Below, piece after piece: positions 39,248-54,200 of a stretch of 64,000 bases of DNA. Source of the DNA: Lates calcarifer (taxonomy: Eukaryota > Chordata > Actinopteri > Centropomidae); NCBI RefSeq assembly GCF_001640805.2, contig NC_066848.1, positions 21,217,582 to 21,281,581 on the forward strand, given 5' to 3'. Each line of letters opens with the position of its first letter. Positions within the stretch are counted from its first letter, which is position 1. Under the pieces are notes generated by a model. It was not told the origin of the DNA and did not search any database. It was given only the letters and a program-made list of their open reading frames with translations. The translations under genes and the position numbers were made by a program.

Positions 39248-42200
39248 AAACACAAACAAACTGACCTATGAGGTTTTTGGAGTTGGGCACAGTGTAGAAG
39301 TCAGGCAGATAGATCCATTTAATGAGAGCTGAGTTCATGAGAACTTGAGTGTTCCACCGCCATGGGTAGTCTGCAGGACAACAGACACACAGGAAATACA
39401 TAAAGGTACAGGTAGGTAAGTAGAAGTAGGTATACTATGTAACAGTATTTCTATAATGGGGGTGTTGTGGGTGATGTTGTGTATTATGTTTCAGCTTTTC
39501 AGGAAGAGAGAAGAAATACACCTTGTACAAGAAAATACCCTGAGAACCAAAAGCTAGTGGATCAGAGATCAACCCACAATGGGACAAGACTTCAGCTCTC
39601 CAGAAACTTGCAGGGCAACTGTACCAGATGGCATTACATCATACTGGTATATCAAATAAATTGGGGACACAATGTGTGCAGCATATTTGGCATATCACAA
39701 TACAATTTCAACAATATGTCCATTAAAAATATTGGTGCTATTCACTTATGGAGAGTGCAGGTGCTCTACCCATACACCTAAAGTAGAAGAACCTACTGTA
39801 GTTGTATCATACTGTCATCTATTTGCACTTATCTTGATATCAGAACTCACCTATGCAGAGAGCAGGTGGTATGCCCACACACAGCAGGTACTGGTAGATC
39901 ATGAAGATGGACAAAAAGAGACAATATTTGGGCCAGATCTTGACGATAGCTGCCCGCCGCCGCCTAACCAAGATGGCTACCAACCAGCAGCCATGGATTA
40001 TCACCAGGAAGTTCATCCGCTGGCCAATAACATTCACCGTCATCAGAAAACAAATCTTTCAAAAAGAAGGTAAGAATTTGGAGATTAAGATAAAATACAA
40101 GTAGAAAAAATATCATTTTACAACTCGGTTATCTTTTTTGTAGTCAAACCATTGATGCTCTGGAACAGTATACTAGAGTAACTCACATAAGCATTTCTTG
40201 AATGACATCTAAAAATGGTTGCAATGGAAAACTCTTTCCATACAGTTCTCTTTTTAAATGCTTTTCCCTTATTTACTTTCTTTTTTTATCATTTCCTGCT
40301 CCAAAAAGCCCTGATTCAGCAATGGAGTGAGATTTCCAAGCTACCTCTAATCCAAACTTGTAGAAGGTGTAGTTGAGCAGGTATTTGATGCAGGGTATAA
40401 GGCCCTTGTTTAGAGTGTCCCTGGTGGCGGCAGGGAACAGAGCCGGGATGGTGGGGGGAGATCGTTGGAGCTGACGGTAGTGGTGAGCCTGGTGACGGTA
40501 CACTGTCGCCTCAAACACCAGCAACATCAGTACTACCAAATGGTTCTGCAAAGAACATTCAAGAGCAAAATCACTTTACTGGATCAGCAGACTCAACATA
40601 CAAAGAAAAAGAAAACTTTTAAGAGCTGCATATGTAACCTCAATATTGAATGAGTACTGATACTAAAAACTGTAACTGTAACTGAAAACCAAATGTTGGC
40701 ACAGACAGCTGAAATGGTTGTACCTTGCTGTATCCCAATACAGTAGCATCTTTCCTGATGCCAAACCAGTTGGCTGGATCCACTGGCTCCTTATAGAGCG
40801 AGGAGTTAATAATCTCCTTTGGCAACAGGTTGGTTTGATTTGTTAAAGGCTGTTGGGAAAAGATGACAGAAAAAAGTAATTAAGGGCGAGGATCAACACC
40901 TTAGCACTCCAGCTTCCACTGGAGCATGTTATTATTGTGGCAGGTCAAGTTACTCTACAACGACACCAGCTGTCCCTGCTCATAGGGGAAAAAAGAGAGA
41001 GAGAAGCAGTTTGTGACTTTGACACAGACTAAACTTATATCCAGTTCAGAGCTGCCTAAACTCATACTCACACTGCATGAACATTTAAATAATAATAGCA
41101 GACAAAATTTGTTTTTTTCCATAATAAACACTAAATGTTTTCTTTCAGGATAGAGGTACAAACCCTATTGTAACCTTCCCTTCAGACATTGGCACATTCT
41201 ATCCTTAAACACACATGTTTCATTGGTGTTGGACTCTGGTATTCAGCTCTTGTCTGAATTTATTTACTATCAGGCTCATTAGTAATTTTATTTCAATAAT
41301 TGTACTTTAAAGATGAATATTACCAGCACCTAATATTCATGGGAACTGTACTGTCTTATGGAGGATTTACTGATGACATTTTCTAATGCCACTGACACCA
41401 TAACAAATACAAGACATACAGACTATGATATGTAACCCTGACTTGGCAATTTCATAATATGGACCCATACATAGTCCAGACAAGTCACAAAAGCCCCTAT
41501 TAATGGCTTCAAGAAACCAGAGTCTCTTTAATTCCACAGAATCCTTAAAACACAATTTGTTTATATGAGACAAACTTGAGATGACTGTGACAACAGTGTC
41601 CAAAAGTCTGGGAATAATCAGTCAGTGTCCTACTAAAGAGTGTGTGTGTGTGTGTGGTGTGTGTGTGTGGTGTGTGTGTGTGTGTGTGTGTGTCTGTTTT
41701 TTTCCTCTACACCATAGAGCCCAATAATTGTCAACAAACTATTAAAACACATCAGTGAACCACACTGCTGCATCTTTATTACTTTATTACTTCCTTTATT
41801 ACTGTGAACACACACACACTGTCCTGCTGCCCCAAATACTTACTACAGCACCAAATGTGGATTGATCCACAAAGATAAAAGTCTCTTAATAAATGCACGA
41901 TTTGTTCCTGTTTTAGAATCAATATCTGTTCCTGAGTGGCACATTAAAATGTCCACTTTTGAGTGAAATGTTTCCTTAAGAAGGTCTGAAGAGTAAAACC
42001 AATTCAGCATGAGCATGGAAAAAATCAGCCTGTTGCCTTGTAAACAGCCTTTAATTGCAGACACAGAGAGGTTAGATTCAAAAGTTTACTGCACACCTCT
42101 ACAATAATACCTCTCCAGCTTGCATGTGTGTGTATTCAACAGCTATTAGTTTCACTACAGGAGAAACAAAGGCAAACTTGTGCATATGCAAACTTGTGCA

Positions 42201-45200
42201 TAAATGCCATGTTGTTGCTCCACTGAGATCCTGACCCTGGTCATCCATTAGAGGAATAAGGTTGCTATATGTCTACTGACCCCAGCATCATTCCAAACTC
42301 TGGAATCACTGTTCAAATCTCTGAACTCATCAGTGAATAAAAATGCTGCATTGGTGAAGGGGGTTCTGTGGTTGGAGGAACGACCAAGGCATTCAGAGTC
42401 TCAGTGGGCAGCATTAAACTTTGTGATATTATGAGTCTATGTCAGTCAGACAGATGGAGACATTTTAAACATAGCTATGGTCAACAGTGTAATTACTGCT
42501 CCATCTCCCTGCTAGTCACATATTACACTACACAGTGTTGAAAAGGAACTAAGCACATTTATATATTTATAAGTGTTTATTTTAATTTTTATTTAAGATC
42601 AAGAATTCTACTTCACTTTTTACAAAGAAAATTGTCTAAATATTTTAAGATTTCACATTAAAATACATGTTGTGTTTATTTAATATGCTGCAGTACGAAC
42701 AGTATATAAAGAAGCTAAAATTACAGTACAGTAAATTGGTGCATACATCTTAATGTGCCATTTATAATAATCCAAGCACAGGAAGCAACATCTCCACCAA
42801 TTTAATAATGTGCAGCATTTAGAAAACAACCATGCACTACCAGTTCCACAGAAGAGCATGGAATTGAGTTTCAAAATGGTGGTTTCCCAGGGACATTAGT
42901 TACAGTTACAGTTAGTTACAGGAAGGCCAACTGACCAGGCTCTACACCTGACATTACAGCAGCACAGCTGATGAGCTTGTGGGCTCTTGCTCTTTTCCTG
43001 CTGTTCCTTTCACCAGGACTGTATGTTGGTATCAATAACTAACTGAAACATAACATCATGCCTGTTGCAAAAGATATTGTTGATGCAGCATGTGTGCATG
43101 TGTGTCTTACCTGGCTACAGTTACTGGAGTACTCAATAGGGTTGACAACACTGAGCTGGTACAGCATCTTACACATGATGATGACACACACCCAGACTGT
43201 AGACAGACATGAAGCCATGGGCCTAAAACGACCATAGGGCATTGCCAGAGACCACAACACCACCAGGACCAGGTTCATCACAGATGGCTACAGACAAACC
43301 GACAGGGGACATATAGATCATAAAACATCCATGCTATTATAAACATGTTTAATAGCTTTATGTCAAATATCATATAACCTACAGTAACAAGTGCAAATTA
43401 TGCATCTCTCTGGCTAATACCAAAACAAAATGTTCTGAATATGAATGTATTACCGGACGTGTTCTGAGTGTTCTAAAATAGTGGCACATTAATTCCCACA
43501 AAAGCCAAAAAGGTTCTTCAGGCTTCTCCTACTATTTTGGATTGACTGATTTTCTGTGCAGTGTTTCATTAATTCTTTGTTTTACTCCTTTTACAAACAA
43601 AACGCTCATTCTCAATGGGTTTACCTCTTCAAGTGCAACCCACACAGAGAAGAAAGCCACCATCTTGAGGATGTGGATCTCCAGAAGCCTCCAGAGAAAC
43701 ACTTGAACTTTGGTGAGAATGTCAGAGAATCTTCTTGACAGAACCAGGAGTCTGTCCATCACCAGACCCCACTTACTGGGCATCAACTCCACTTAACAAG
43801 GAAAAAGAGTGTTGGGGGAACAAAGACAGTGAGAGGATGAGGGATAGACAGGAGAAACAGAAAAGCAGAAATGAACTGACATCAGTCCTAAGATCTGTCT
43901 TGAGTGTCCTCACATCCAAGGCAAAAGACCACAAAAAATCTGATAAATAGAAAACTCATGCAAGCTTCCCTTCTTACTCAAAAGTCACATCAGATGCAAA
44001 ACCAATTCACACCAACTCCATTACAGCCATCACTATGGCTAAGAACCAGCTGTTATTTTTATTTACAATGTATTCATTTAGTATTCAGACCCCTTCACAA
44101 TTTTCATATTTTGTTATCTTGCAACCTTGTACTAAAAACGTTGACATTTTTTCCCTCAATAATACTCACTCAATACCCATAATGACAAAGGAATTACAAC
44201 GTTGAGTCTTCTAGGATATGAGACAACAAGCTCTGCAGACCTGGATTTGGGGATTTTCTGACATTCCTCTGCAGATCCTCTCAAGCTCTGTCAGGCTAGA
44301 TGGGAACCATCATTTTTAGGTCCCTCCAGAGATTTTCAATACGGTTCAAGTCAGAGCTCTCGCTGCGCCATGCTGGGTGATGAGCTGGCACTTAGAATTG
44401 AGGGAAAACATCTTGGATTCATTATACCAGAGAATCTTGTTTCTTGTGTCTGAGAGTGCCTCAGGAGCTTTTTGGCAAACTGAAGCTCAGCCAGAGTGAC
44501 CAATAGGTTCTTGGTCACTTCTCTTACCAAGGATCCTCTGGAGTCCTGGTTGTTCTAAACCTCTCCTATTTTATGTGTGGAGGCCACTGTGCTCTTGGAA
44601 ACTTTCAATGCATCAGATTTTTTTTTAGCCTTCCCCAGATCTGTGCCTCCACACAATCCTGTCTCTGAGCTCTGCAGACAGTTCGTTCAACATCATGTCT
44701 TGGCTTATGTTATGAATGTTATGATATGCATAAATGTTGTCTGTGAGATCTTGTATACGTGTGCCTTTCCAAATAATGTCTAATTAATTGAATTTACCAC
44801 AGTGTAATAGCAAGGGGTCTGAATACTTATGTCAAAGTTTTTGTTGTTTTAGTTTCTCCTTTCTAAAAAATGTCCAAAATTTCTCAAATTTGGTTTTCAC
44901 TTGTCATCATGGGGTATTGAGTGTAGTCTGATGACAGAAAAAATCAGTTTAAATGATTTTAGGCTGTAATATGACAAAATGTGAAAAACGCTAGGGGGGG
45001 GTCTCTTTTTTCTTTATATTACCATAGAATGACTAGAGGCCTCACAGGGGAACTGTGAGACATCATCAAGTAGATATAGATATAGTAGATGTAGATACAA
45101 TATACAGGAGAAAGTAGATGGGTTAGATTGAAGGACTGCCCGTTGACTGCCCACTGACTGTCTTCCCACAGATCTGTGCCTCAACACAATCCTGTCTCTG

Positions 45201-48200
45201 AGCTCTGCAGACAGTCCTTTAAACCTCATGGCTTGGTTTTTGCTCTGACATGCATTGTCAGCTGTGAGACCTTATATAGACAGGTGAGTGCCTGTCAGTT
45301 GAATTCAGTTTAATTTACCACAGATAGACTGCAGAAATGGGAACCTGAACTAAATTTCATGTGTCATAGTGAAGGGTCTGAATACTTATGTCAGTGTGAT
45401 AGTTGCATTTTTCCTTTTTAGCAAATTAGCAAAAATGTATAAAATTTTGTGTGTGCATTTTGATTACATGGCATTGTGTGTAGACTGATGAGACTTATGA
45501 CTTCAAGCACTGTTTACAGTTGAATGCACACTTTGCCCATAATTCTTTGTGTCAGTAAGTAGTTTGTAATCATACATAATGGAAAGTCTTTATTGATTTA
45601 CAATAAGCAATTTAACTGTGAAAATGTGTCTGCCACTGTTTTTTTTTCTATTCTATTTATTTTTTACCTTCATCTTCAGATTCCTCATCCATGTTAGTCA
45701 CCAGGTCTTCTTCTTCAGAGTTCACTTCCACATTATCAGAGCCAGTCTGCTCAGTTCTCTCACTGTTCTTCTTCCTGGATGCAGATTATCTCATTAGCAA
45801 AAGGAAAAATATAGATTTCCTAGGTTATACTTGATGATGAAAAACAATACCACAAAAAGCAGAGGTATAGCACACATATGCACAAAAAAAAAAAAGACAG
45901 TCAGCATTTGTGGAACAAAAACCTTGCCCTCCATGACCTCCCACAATTTAACTATCCCATGGACAGACAACGTATCTCTCTCCAAATACCAGATGAGCTT
46001 TTAGCATATCAAAGAGCTATATGACCAGCATGAGTCAAAGAGACAAGGCGAATGGAAGTAAACCAGCAAAACCTCCACAGAGTAACACTTTTTCACTCAA
46101 AGACACAACTCTGATTATTTGACTGTTACTTCCCTCAGAGAAAATAGCATGAAGGACTGAAATTATCACTAAGGTGTGGTCTTTCCATGCTATGGACCCA
46201 CTGAAATAGGGTTGCAAATGGTAATTACAGACCTCTGCCATATATTATACCACATTCCAATCTTGTGTGGGAATTAGCATTTTCTTATTTTTAACAATGT
46301 CTGAAATAATGTGAAAATTACTGCCCAACTATTCTGCAACCCATTTATTATTATTCAGCAAATGATCAAATAATTTACTGCAACTTTCAGGTTTCTAGGC
46401 CGTAGGGAAGCCTACGTATGTATAGGGCTGAGGCAATATCTACCATGTAATCATACTGCCATCTAGTGACTATGTTGACACATCAGATATTCCCAATTGT
46501 GTTTTTATTTGTATTGACTTGTGTAATCCTGTTCATTTATTAACAGAATTAGAAATTGTTGATTCTCTTGTTAAGTCAATTAAAAACTTGAATCATGTTG
46601 AGGAATTGTGAATGAGGTACTGATATGAATCCACATTTGTATGGTTCCTTTACTGTTACCAATAGCATTTTTAGTTCATATACTGTTTAATTCTTTACAC
46701 ACGATGCACCCGGCATTCTCTGCAAAACAGCGGGACCCCTGTGATCGCTCTCTTCTGTTTGATGTTTTTTTTTGTCTAGTTTTCAGTGCTGCTCTTGTTG
46801 TTTTTATTCTGCATCAACATGCATGAGACACAGGCGGAAAACCCGTCTGCCCCAAACCTACTGAGAAATCAACAGCAGTGCCAAAGGAGAAGAGTCCGCT
46901 GGCAGGATTCCAGACACTGAAACTGTGGATAATATTGGCAGAACCTGTCATCTGGCAACCACAGGATCCCTCAGGGAGGATCCACCCAGAGCCTGTGGTA
47001 AAAGGTTACTGACTGCTTAGAGTGGCAGCCATAAACTGTATATGAAATATAATGTATAACAATATATATGCATTTTTTATATACGGTGTATGGTCCTGGC
47101 TGAGAGTCTGCAGCCTGCCAGCTGAAAGCAGACTCAAGCTATTTTATTTTCTGGTCACGACTGGGTTGATGTCAGGAAAAGAGCTTTTAATCCATAAATT
47201 TCATTCATGGACATCTCAGGATCTGTTAGTAATATATTGATACAATACGTACACTAAACATATTCTCTCCCACTGTTGCCCACTATACAAGTTAGTTACT
47301 ATACTAGTTAACATTTGGTTTAGCTTGTGTTAATAGACTGTTATGAAACTTTAACCCACTCATTGTGAGCAGAGATTGGAGTTCAGCTGGGTCAAGGAGT
47401 AATGGCTTCTGTTAATGAATGAATGAATTGAATTCACTGATGCTTGAATATAAATATTTTCTTGTGGTTGTAAGCAGAAATATTGTGACCACATTCTAGT
47501 CTTACATATTACTCATGAAATGAAAAAAAGTTTGAGTCAGCATTTTGAATGAGACTGGTAGATTTAAAGTGAAACAAATCAAAAATTCCAAATATATAAA
47601 TAAATAAAGTGTGTATAAAAATGTACTACATTTGCAAAAATCTGTCTAGGGCAAATAACTTAAGAACCTAAAATGATTTTCCCCTGGATTTAAACAGCAC
47701 TAATACTAATGTAGTGGTCATTTCAGTATTCCCTGCATTCTGTTGTGCTTAGATCATGTCAACTTACGTCCACTCCTCAAATGAAAAATAGCTTTAAACA
47801 TGTTTGTAGAGAGACACGTCATTGGGTTTTTGTGGGTCCATCACCAGTTCCATATATTCTTATGACTTGGGGAGACTGTGACTGAGCTGCAGTAGCACAA
47901 ACTAGCACAACAGATTTGGGGTGCCTAGCTAATCCTGCACGATATACAACTCCACTTAAACATTAGCTTGTTGGTTGCAGTGGGTTGTAGTATGATATCA
48001 TAGAAGGAGGTGTGTGTTTGGATTTCAGTGGGCACTAGCTAAACCCTCCATTTCATGAGTTTCGCTCAGAAACATGTCACATGACAGAGGATACAGTAAA
48101 GATGCTCATCTTTCCACTTCACTGTAACTTTAAACAACACAGTCCCCCTTGCAATATGAAACAAAAAAAGAACTTTTGATGTGACGTGTGTAGATTGTAT

Positions 48201-51200
48201 TACTTGTTTATAGGGGTAACATGTTCCAGGTTAGTGATTCTCATGAAGGGTTTGTGGAAGTAGTGTAGCTGCAGAATACAAGCCAGCAGGAAGAAGCCAG
48301 GGATCAGAATACTGGTGAAGAGTTCGGACAGAGCAAACGTCTCCAAACCAATGGCTGCCAGCCTGAGGAAGACAGGGATGCACCTTCATTAGTTTCATAC
48401 TGGCATACTTATGTTTCTTATTACCAAATTAACAAGTTTAATTGCCACATGGCAAATCTGGACCCTGATAGTGAAACCAGCTTACAACTGAAAAAGAGAA
48501 ACACAGACACAAAAGTATCAGAAGGGTAGAGTAAGACACTAGACAATCTCAAACTTTGGTGAAAGAGCCTACTGTTCTTCTGTGAAACCAGTGAAGTTCC
48601 GCCAGTATCGAGGGAAGTCTTCAAACTGGTAAGTGTAGATGGAGATCAGCACCAGCATGGTGTAGGCCACAACAAGCCACCAGAAAAGCTTCAACAGACG
48701 CCTCCACAGAGAATAGTACACCTGAGAAATATGAACAAGTTACTCATTACAAGAGTTCTGCTTAAACATTATCAAGTCAAAATTATGTTTATGAATGATA
48801 ACACACTAAATGGACATGAACTTTCTTTAGATATTAGGGCTGAGAACCTGAATACAGTGGTCTTCAGGCCTGTTCCTACCTGATAGAGACAGAGGCACAA
48901 CAGGAACAGCAACATGTAGATGATCTTGTATCCAACAAGTTTTCCAGCAAAGGAGACCATGATGAACATCCCTCCACACACATAGATCCAGTATTTGGCA
49001 TAACAGCTCATCACCATGCCTCCTAAAACCTTCAGCACTGAATCATTACTGGCCCCCTCTGCTGACAAGGGTAAGAGGTTAGAGAGGGAGGAGGATAAAG
49101 TTCAGAAAGAAAAGTCATCAGGAAGACAATGTTCATGGCTTAAAGGACTAACAAATGTCAACCTCTGCAGACCAGTATCCAACACATTCCATCTAACACT
49201 TTTGCAGAAAGTTTGTGATTATGTACAAAGTTGGCAATTTAACTACACCCATTTCACTTTTTATATCCATAAAATTAATCAACACAGTGTTCAGAAACAG
49301 TGTCACTCTGGATCATCCAGAGAACACACCATCAGTAGTTTTCATACAATTTCTTTGATAGAAAGTACAGTTGACATATGATATATGATAGATATAATAT
49401 GATAAATCATGACTGTTTGTTTGTTTGTTTTTTTTGTTGTTTTTTTTGTAAATTACTGAATAGCCCTGTGATGGACTGGAGATCTGTCCAGGGTGTACCC
49501 TGCCAATGTCAGCTGGCATAGGCTCCAGCCCCCCATACCCTAAATGGATGAGCAGTATAGATAATGAATGAAATTACCAAATAATTGGAGTAATTTGACA
49601 ACAGTATAATCACCTTAGTGTATGTACATGTTGTGCAAGTGTATTCTGTCATAATAGAGCAGGGCTCCAGCAGATGTTTAAGGTTTGTACTGCCAGTGTG
49701 AATAAGTGTCAAAAGGTGTGTGTGTGTGTGTGTGTCTGTGTCTGACCTCCTGTAGTGACTTCCTGTAGTGGTGTGGCCATTTTCCTCTGCCTGCTGAAGT
49801 TTTCCTTCACTGACTGACGTACCAACAGCCAGAAAGTTAAAGTGAACAGAAGCTGGAGAGAGAGAGAGAGAGAGAGAGATAATATAAAGGGAGAGGGGTG
49901 AAAAAACACACAGAAAATCAGGGTGAGCAAGAATTCAGGTCACTGCTGTTCTAATCAGCAAGACTTTTTTGGGCATCTTTATTACACCTATTGCCCTGTC
50001 AGAGGGAATAAAACTTTGGATTACTGAATGTTTTCAATTTTAGCCCCTTTTTTAATTAAAAGCCCAGTCATAGTTCTTTATTTAAATGAACTGCCACAAT
50101 CTAAAGTATCAGTAGTAAGTAGATCACATATGACATGAGAGGATATATGTGGGCCAGTGTCAGCACAAGAAGAAGACCAGTGATCTGATTTAAAAAGATT
50201 AACTTTGGTTTTGTCTCACTCCAAAAGCATGCTCACAGAATGGGATTTTTAACTAGGGGGATCCTAGGATGTCCAGGATATTATACTGGATAGCAATAAA
50301 CCATATTATCTGGCCTCATTAGATTTTATCAACAAGACAAACTGGTTGTACTAAATAAGCTCATGTCACAAAGTTCTGTGTGGAGAAATGAGCCCTTAGT
50401 TCTGGTTTGTACCACTCAATTTTATGACCAAGCTCCAGCTTTCCAAAGCCAGGAGTCAGAAATGAAGGCTTATATTTAATTATAAATATTATACAGTCCC
50501 ATCATTATAAAATCACCCATTACCTATGCTCTTATCTTACCAAAGCTCCAAGTCTTAAACAGGGGTACTTGGCCCTGTCCAGTCCCAGTTGTCTGAGGCT
50601 CATGGTTCCCACAGTGGTGGGTAGCTCAGGCTGAAGATCCATGGCCCAGACATACTGCAGACAGCACAAAGCCAGGCCATAGAGCAGGATGAATGGAGAG
50701 CACAGTGTAGCTGCATGCCGTCTGCAAAAAGAGACAGTAACCCGTGAAAACTGCACAGCTGCACTGAAATCACTTTGCACTTTAAGATGTGTATTTGTTT
50801 AGTTTATGAGACAAAAAACACACATCAAAGGTAATGTCAGCAGAAATAAGATATTCACATAGCATCAATTACAACAGTCACATTTAAAGATAATCAGTTT
50901 CTCATATTCTTGTTCTGTCGGAGCTACAGGTGTTAACAGTACCTGGCACGCAGGATCCAGATGAGACAGGCCCACAGCAGCAACACAAAGGTCAGCCAGC
51001 TGTGGTATGTGATGCTCCAAACCTGAACAATATGGAAACCGCACATAAGAGCAGGAACAATTTCATTTCTTATTGTGATGTAGATTGACTACATGACTCA
51101 TTATTTTAAGTTCTGTTGTTGTTCTTAATTGTACAAAATCAAGCTTATTCTAATAGTTACCATCATGGCTATGAGTGCACAGACATAGCTCTGCTGCATG

Positions 51201-54200
51201 ACCACCTTTCCCAGCAGATAAAACGGACTTTCACTCTGTTGGCCACTGGCCACACCACTAACACCTGCCAAAAATAACAAGCAATATTGTTATAGATATT
51301 GCAGTGAACAATTTGTTATTTTTTATATAATGATAATTAAGCTTTAATCTCCAGTGAAATGCTCTCTGACACAGAATGTCAGAATGACTATAGTTACTAG
51401 AAGTGACCCAGTGTCAGAAAGGATTTCCAAAATATGTGTAATCAACTGAATCCTGAACAGATTTTTCACTGTTGTAATGTTTTTTTTTTTTTCAATGTTT
51501 TTTCAAAATGACTTATTCACATTCTCATCAGTGATTTCTGAGAAAAACTGAGGATTAGATACCCAGGTCTGGCTGACTCTCTTCAGCCACAGTTCCTCCT
51601 CTGCTGCTTCCTGTTCCAACTGACAGGAGCATGAGCTGAAAGAGAAGAGCACACATACACAAAAACACTTACAGATACAGACATTAGACTGTATTGTGAA
51701 TTACAGTTTTATTTCTGAATGGGACTAGGAGCCCTATTTTTGTGGTCACACAATGGCCAGTGCAAGCAGTAAAGTTTGGTATTTCTCTGACTGTGAAATT
51801 CCTTCTGCTTGTCTTTGTGGTGTTTTGCTGCCCTGTGCAGAGCACACGGTGCACATGTGGAAGGAGAGGCGCAAACAGGAGTGGTTCATTCAAACGAAGC
51901 AACATTAAGTGTGTTGTTGGTATCTTAGTGGAAAATGTGCTGTAGATGTTACACTGGTTATGCCAGAACCACATCTGGTTCTGGTTTCAGCTGCCTCTTT
52001 GTGGATTTTGTCCACAACAGCAAACCAAATACTTTGAATAAATGCACAGCAGTAACAGAATGATGCTTTAAATGTAGGTACCATATAATTTCACTCACCA
52101 AGCATTTTTTAGGAACCCCATACTAATACTGAAACTGAAGCTCCTGACCTGTATCTGCATAATTGTATATGTTACACTGCTGCCACATTAATAAGAAGGT
52201 GTACAGGTGTTCCTAATACAGTACGTGGTAAGTGTATATGGTCACATCAAACTGATGCTATTTCAGTTTTACTACTACTGTATCTAACATCATAAATGGT
52301 CATATCATATCATAAAGTGTGACACAACCATAATGCTTTCAAGAATAAAACATGAAATGCTACTTTTGCCAAAAAGAACATTGGAAAGGGGCTGGGACAC
52401 ACTGGGTAGATGAACTGCTATAATCCAACATGTTCCAAAATCCTCCTCCTCACATACAAAGCCCTTAATGGTCAGGCTCCATCTTACCTTAAAGATCTCA
52501 TAGTCCCCTACAATCCCACCAGGACTCTGCGCTCCCAGAATGCTGGTTTACTGGTGGTTCCCAGAGTTTCCAGGAGTAGAATGAGAGGCAGAGCCTTCAG
52601 TTATCAGGCTCCTCTACTGTGGAACCTTCTCCCAGTTTGGGTCCAGGAGGCAGAAACACCCTCTGTACCTTTAAGAGTAGGCTTAAAACTTGTCTCTTTG
52701 ATAAAGCTTATAGTTAGGGTTGGCTCAGGCTTGAACCATCCCTTAGTTATGCTGCTATAGGCCTAGACCCCCCCCCCCCCCCCAACCTGTCAAGTGCCTT
52801 GAGTGCCTTGTTGTGATATGGCGCTATATAAATAAATTGAAAAAAATTGAATTAGTTCCACTCTAACAAGAGAACTCAGTAATATTGTATGGGGTTACTT
52901 AGCTTTGTACCAGCCTGGTGTCATATGCAAGTAATTTAATAAAAGTAAACACAGTAGACAGCTGTGCATAATGTCTCTGTGCTCTGGCTCAGCACTTCAC
53001 ATATCAGAGGTCACAGAGTTATCAACAAATCTGTCCTGCTGCTGTCGGACAGACTTTAATGAACTAAAGGAGAAGCTTTTCACATAGTATAAAAAACTGA
53101 ACAACAGCACAGTAAGAATGACTCATATGAATTTATCGATAAATACTACCAGTGTTCCAGCTTTAAACACAACATTTCTTAAAATTCTTATTTATTTCAG
53201 TACCTCTACTGGCTGTATTATTAAATGTATTATTAAAACTATTATGTTATTGTGTGATTACTTTCATATATGTTAAGGATCTGAATACGTCTTCCACCAC
53301 CAAAAAAGTTGCACACAACAATATAAACAAACTAACCAATTGAGGCAGCAGTATTCTATTACCTCCCTTGTTCTGTGAGGTAAAATTACCAGTCTGGTAG
53401 TGATATATAGTTCTGGTTAAACAGGGAGGGATCTTGCTCTTAATAAAAAGCTCTGTCTCTGTAGGAATCCCATCCATAATGTTGTCAGACACTTAGAATA
53501 ACAATCTGAGCCTGTGGCAAAAACAAGCACATTGAACTTACTTCGACATGGACAATTGCCCATTTTATTACATTACAGCAGCTGAGGTACACTGCTGGGT
53601 ACACTGTCTCAATCAATACTATACCAGTTCCAAAGATTTTGTCCCTATCAATCATTTACACCCTAAAACCTAGGAAAATAAGGCCCTGTCACATCAAGGG
53701 CCCTCACCTCCCATCCCTGTCTGTGTGGAACACTTGACTGTGTATTTACCTGTGTGTCATCTTCACAGTTATCTTTCTGTTGATTCCATGATCTTAACTC
53801 CACCATCTCCTCCTCTAACTCCTCCCTTTTCTCTTGCTGCTTTTCCTCCTCAACCTGCTGAGCACAAATACAACATCTAAGAAACACATATGCAAATGTA
53901 CAGCTTTTTCTAAATGTAACAAAAAAGGTTCCATTTATTATGCAAAAGTTTCAGTTGGCACAGAACTGTGCAGAGTCACAGGCTCTGTTAGATATTCACT
54001 GAAAATAAACATAGTTTATTATTTTACAACACCTCATCAGATCCAGCTCTGGCACTGATCTGTAGAAATTCATTGGGTGTCAATTTCAAATAACAAAGTA
54101 TTGTTTACATTTTCTCAATAATAGGGCTGTTATGATATCTGAGTTAGGGAACAGAGACCAAAACGGCACTGTTTTAAATATATTACTTTGAAAAATTTGA

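Noticed and set aside
46641..46826. Hydrophobic 61-codon frame on the plus strand
   Set aside because: It lies inside a PIEZO1 intron. The hydrophobicity comes from T-rich sequence and nothing around it supports a gene.
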